Assembly: GCA_046045995.1 (NCBI GenBank)
Contig: JBJOKR010000052.1
Span: 1 to 23,188, forward strand
Origin: Indioceanicola sp046045995
GTDB taxonomy: Bacteria > Pseudomonadota > Alphaproteobacteria > Azospirillales > Azospirillaceae
Direction: 5' to 3'
Length of the DNA stretch: 23,188 bases
The notes beneath the pieces are model-generated. The model searched no databases. It saw only the letters and a program-made list of their open reading frames with translations, and was not told where the DNA came from. This document shows positions 21,264-23,188 of the stretch, in pieces (within the stretch, counting starts at the first letter, position 1; every line of letters begins with the position of its first letter). The position numbers were made by a program, and so were the translations under genes.

Positions 21264-21785
21264 ATGGTACAGAACTGGAAGCAGGTCGGCCCCAACCGCT
21301 ATCGCGAGACCTTCGGCCGCTATTTCGAGGATTTCCAGGTGGGCGATGTCTATGAGCATCGCCCCGGCAAGACGGTGACGGAGTATGACAACCACCTGTT
21401 CACCCTGCTGACCTTGAACACCCACCCGATGCATTTCGATGCGGAATTCGCCAAGGCGAGCGAGTTCAAGCGGAACCTGGTGGTCAGCCCCTATACCCTG
21501 GCCCTGCTGATCGGCATGAGCGTGACCGATGTCAGCCAGAAGGCCATCGCCAACCTGGGCATGGAGGAGGTGAAGTTCACCGCCCCCGTCTTCGCCGGCG
21601 ATACGCTGTACGGGGAGTCGGAGGTGCTGGCCAAGCGCGCCTCCGAAAAGCGCCCCAACCAGGGCATCGTCACCATCCGCACCATCGGCCTGAACCAGGA
21701 CGGTGTGATGGTCTGCACCTTCAAGCGCAACATGCTGATCCCGTTCCGCGGCCACGCCGTGGACGATCGCGTCGCCAATTACTGA
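21264..21785 (+). CDS. MaoC-like acyl-CoA hydratase
   Basis: Hot-dog-fold (R)-type enoyl-CoA hydratase/dehydratase, 173 residues from ATG 21264 (AGGAGGA at a proper distance). GRYFEDFQVGDVYEHRPGKTVTEYDNHLFTLLTLNTHPMHFDAEFA is the characteristic N-terminal region; GMSVTDVSQKAIANLGMEEVKFTAPVFAGDTL and GIVTIRTIGLNQDG follow. The catalytic loop reads LNTHPMHFD where canonical MaoC hydratases have GDxNPIHxD, so the usual Asp is Asn; this variant is shared by a subgroup acting on branched dicarboxylyl-CoAs (mesaconyl/methylmalyl-CoA type, from memory). With CitE next to it, hydration of itaconyl-, mesaconyl- or a related CoA to a lyase substrate is likely. Confidence 0.9.
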   Translation: MVQNWKQVGPNRYRETFGRYFEDFQVGDVYEHRPGKTVTEYDNHLFTLLTLNTHPMHFDAEFAKASEFKRNLVVSPYTLALLIGMSVTDVSQKAIANLGMEEVKFTAPVFAGDTLYGESEVLAKRASEKRPNQGIVTIRTIGLNQDGVMVCTFKRNMLIPFRGHAVDDRVANY

Positions 21786-21806
21786 CCCCGGACCGGAGGC
21801 CCGCCC

Positions 21807-23006
21807 ATGGACGCCCGCACGCGCAACACCACCTCCCCGGAGGAGGAGGCCGCCATCCTGGACACGATCGAGCGCTGGCTGGAAAAGGATGTCCGCCCCC
21901 ATGTGGAACGGCTGGAGCATGGGGACATCTATCCCCACGCCATGGTCGAGCAGATGAAGGAATTCGGCCTGTTCGGCGCCACGATCAGCCCGGATCACGG
22001 CGGGCTGGGCCTGTCCGCCTCCACCTACACGAAGATCGTCACCCTGATTTCCGAAACCTGGATGTCCCTGACTGGCATCTTCAACAGCCACCTGATGATG
22101 GCGACGGTGGTGGAGAAGTTCGGGACCGATTTCCAGAAGCAGTACTGGCTGCCCAAGTTCTGCGCCGGGGAGATCCGGGGTGGTCTGGGCCTGACGGAGC
22201 CGGATGCCGGTACCGACCTACAGGCGATCCGCACCCGCGCGGTACGCACCGACCGCGGCACCTATGTGGTCAACGGCACCAAGACCTGGATCAGCAACGG
22301 GATCGAGGGCGGGGCCGTGGCATTGCTGGTCAAGACCGATCCCGATGCCCAGCCGCGCCACCGCGGCATGACCATGCTGATCGCACCCAAGATCGATCCC
22401 GAAACAGGCAAGGCCCATCCCGGCTTCAGCGTCGGCAAGAAGCTGGAGAAGATGGGCTACAAGGGCATCGACAGCGCTGAACTGGTGTTCGAGGATTATG
22501 AGCTGGATGCGGAACGCCACCTGGTCGGCGGGGTGGAGGGCAAGGGCTTCCACATGGCGGTCGGCGGGCTGGAGCTGGGCCGCATCAATATCGCCGCTCG
22601 CGCCGTGGGCATCGCCCGCCGGGCCCTGAAGGAAAGTGTCGCCTATGCCCAGACCCGGAAGACCTTCGGCAAGCCGATCGGGGAGCACCAGGCCATCCAG
22701 CTGAAGCTGGGGGAGATGGGCACCAAGGTCCGGGCAGCCGAACTGCTGGTCCAGGACGCCGCCGCCGCCTATGACCGGGGGGAGCGCTGCGATATGGAGG
22801 CGGGGATGGCCAAGTACTTCGCCTCCGAAACGGGAGTGGAAGTCACGCTGGAGGCCATGCGCATCTTCGGCGGCTACGGCTATTCCAAGGAATACCCCAT
22901 CGAACGCCTGTACCGCGACGCGCCCCTGATGTGCATCGGCGAAGGCACGAATGAGATGCAGCGCATCATCATCGCCAAACAGCTGATTGCCCGGAACCCG
23001 GTGTGA
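21807..23006 (+). CDS. Acyl-CoA dehydrogenase
   Basis: FAD enzyme introducing an alpha,beta double bond into an acyl-CoA and passing electrons to ETF. In 399 residues it has the N-terminal helical domain, GGLGLTEPDAGTDLQAIRT, the FAD-contact KTWISNGIEG, RKTFGKPIGEHQAIQLKLGEM, and the C-terminal catalytic Glu379 in IGEGTNEMQR. GGAGG lies 9 nt before ATG 21807, 21 nt after the MaoC stop. As the last gene of citE-maoC-ACAD it should supply the unsaturated CoA ester that MaoC hydrates, for example methylsuccinyl-CoA to mesaconyl/itaconyl-CoA. It is shorter than the ~550-residue methylsuccinyl-CoA dehydrogenase of the ethylmalonyl-CoA pathway, so that specificity would be an independent case. Confidence 0.95.
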   Translation: MDARTRNTTSPEEEAAILDTIERWLEKDVRPHVERLEHGDIYPHAMVEQMKEFGLFGATISPDHGGLGLSASTYTKIVTLISETWMSLTGIFNSHLMMATVVEKFGTDFQKQYWLPKFCAGEIRGGLGLTEPDAGTDLQAIRTRAVRTDRGTYVVNGTKTWISNGIEGGAVALLVKTDPDAQPRHRGMTMLIAPKIDPETGKAHPGFSVGKKLEKMGYKGIDSAELVFEDYELDAERHLVGGVEGKGFHMAVGGLELGRINIAARAVGIARRALKESVAYAQTRKTFGKPIGEHQAIQLKLGEMGTKVRAAELLVQDAAAAYDRGERCDMEAGMAKYFASETGVEVTLEAMRIFGGYGYSKEYPIERLYRDAPLMCIGEGTNEMQRIIIAKQLIARNPV

Positions 23007-23013
23007 ACGGTCC

Positions 23014-23083
23014 TGCGGAACGACCCCCTCTCCCTTGGGGCTTCCGCACGCACGGAAAACCCCTCTCCCCTTGAGGGAGAGGG
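23014..23083 (+). terminator. Two consecutive hairpins after the ACAD gene
   Basis: First stem: TGCGGAA (23014-23020) with TTCCGCA (23042-23048), enclosing a CCCC/GGGG stem. Second: a perfect 9-bp stem CCCTCTCCC (23061-23069)/GGGAGAGGG (23075-23083) with loop CTTGA. No T-run follows. They begin 7 nt after the stop and probably close the citE operon; the second is also the outer edge of the repeat described separately. Confidence 0.45.
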
Positions 23084-23188
23084 AGGGACCCAGGCGAAGC
23101 CTGGGAGGGTGAGGGGTCCCAAAGCACCGCCCCTGCCGACCCCTCACCCTCCCACCCTCCGCTTCGCTGCGGGCGGGTCCTTCCCTCT
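23075..23188. repeat. Inverted pair of GGGAGGGTGAGGGG-type intergenic repeats (runs off right edge)
   Basis: The left copy, 23075-23116, contains GGGAGGGACCCAGGCGAAGC and ends GGGAGGGTGAGGGG. The right copy, 23139-23188, is its imperfect reverse complement, starting CCCCTCACCCTCCC and ending GGGTCCTTCCCTCT. A ~22-nt spacer separates them. The left copy also contains a small CCAGGCGAAGCCTGG hairpin and the right one GCTTCGCTGCGGGC. Elements of this type are frequent between genes of GC-rich proteobacteria. The right copy may continue beyond the window. Confidence 0.65.

Noticed and set aside
1..23188. Searched for tRNA, rRNA, CRISPR arrays, IS transposases and phage integrase genes
   Set aside because: No cloverleaf-like sequence, regularly spaced direct repeats, or transposase/integrase motifs were seen. 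The repeats present are palindromic intergenic elements without their own protein.

Overview
The window comes from a high-GC alphaproteobacterium, most likely Rhodospirillales/Azospirillaceae-like. The grounds are strong G/C third-position bias, the order sfsA end - map - radC - purB, a FixK/FNR-type box, and several GC-rich palindromic intergenic elements. No rRNA, tRNA, CRISPR array or intact transposon is visible.

Left part (1-9740), housekeeping with insertions and decay: the last codons of sfsA, then map (methionine aminopeptidase). A four-gene cassette follows: ABC-2 type ATPase, permease, DesK-like histidine kinase and NarL/DesR-like response regulator. It has a TGACA-N2-TGTCA inverted repeat upstream and separates map from radC. 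After radC come a truncated RelE/HigB-type toxin remnant, purB, an arylamine N-acetyltransferase, a frameshifted and truncated chemotaxis-receptor remnant, and a leftward polytopic membrane protein gene preceded by a consensus FNR/FixK box.

Right part (9741-23188), an accessory catabolic region built on CoA chemistry. One leftward operon encodes LeuC-like and LeuD-like dehydratase subunits, a class III CoA-transferase and an HMG-CoA-lyase family enzyme. A second leftward operon (methyltransferase with a long N-terminal domain, a 121-residue unknown, a two-domain VOC protein) is translationally coupled by 1-4 nt overlaps. Divergent from it are a HapK-like small protein and an SDR, followed beyond a large inverted repeat by a PuuE-like deacetylase-fold protein. 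After a toxin-antitoxin pair on the other strand comes a rightward operon: CitE-like lyase, MaoC-like hydratase and acyl-CoA dehydrogenase.

The enzyme set suggests two converging routes for C5 branched dicarboxylates. LeuCD-like + CoA-transferase + HMGL-like could run hydroxy-diacid to citramalyl-CoA-like ester to acetyl-CoA + pyruvate. ACAD + MaoC + CitE could run methylsuccinyl/itaconyl/mesaconyl-CoA to citramalyl-CoA to the same products. This is inference; the first substrate and the role of the methyltransferase/VOC/HapK/SDR/deacetylase block are unknown. Regulation is readable: the same 18-bp operator (TGGTATA-N4-TATA[C/G]CA, typical of FadR-type GntR repressors) overlies the promoters of the leuC operon and of the divergent methyltransferase/hapK pair, while the citE operon has a different perfect palindrome on its -10. 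The regulators are not in the window.
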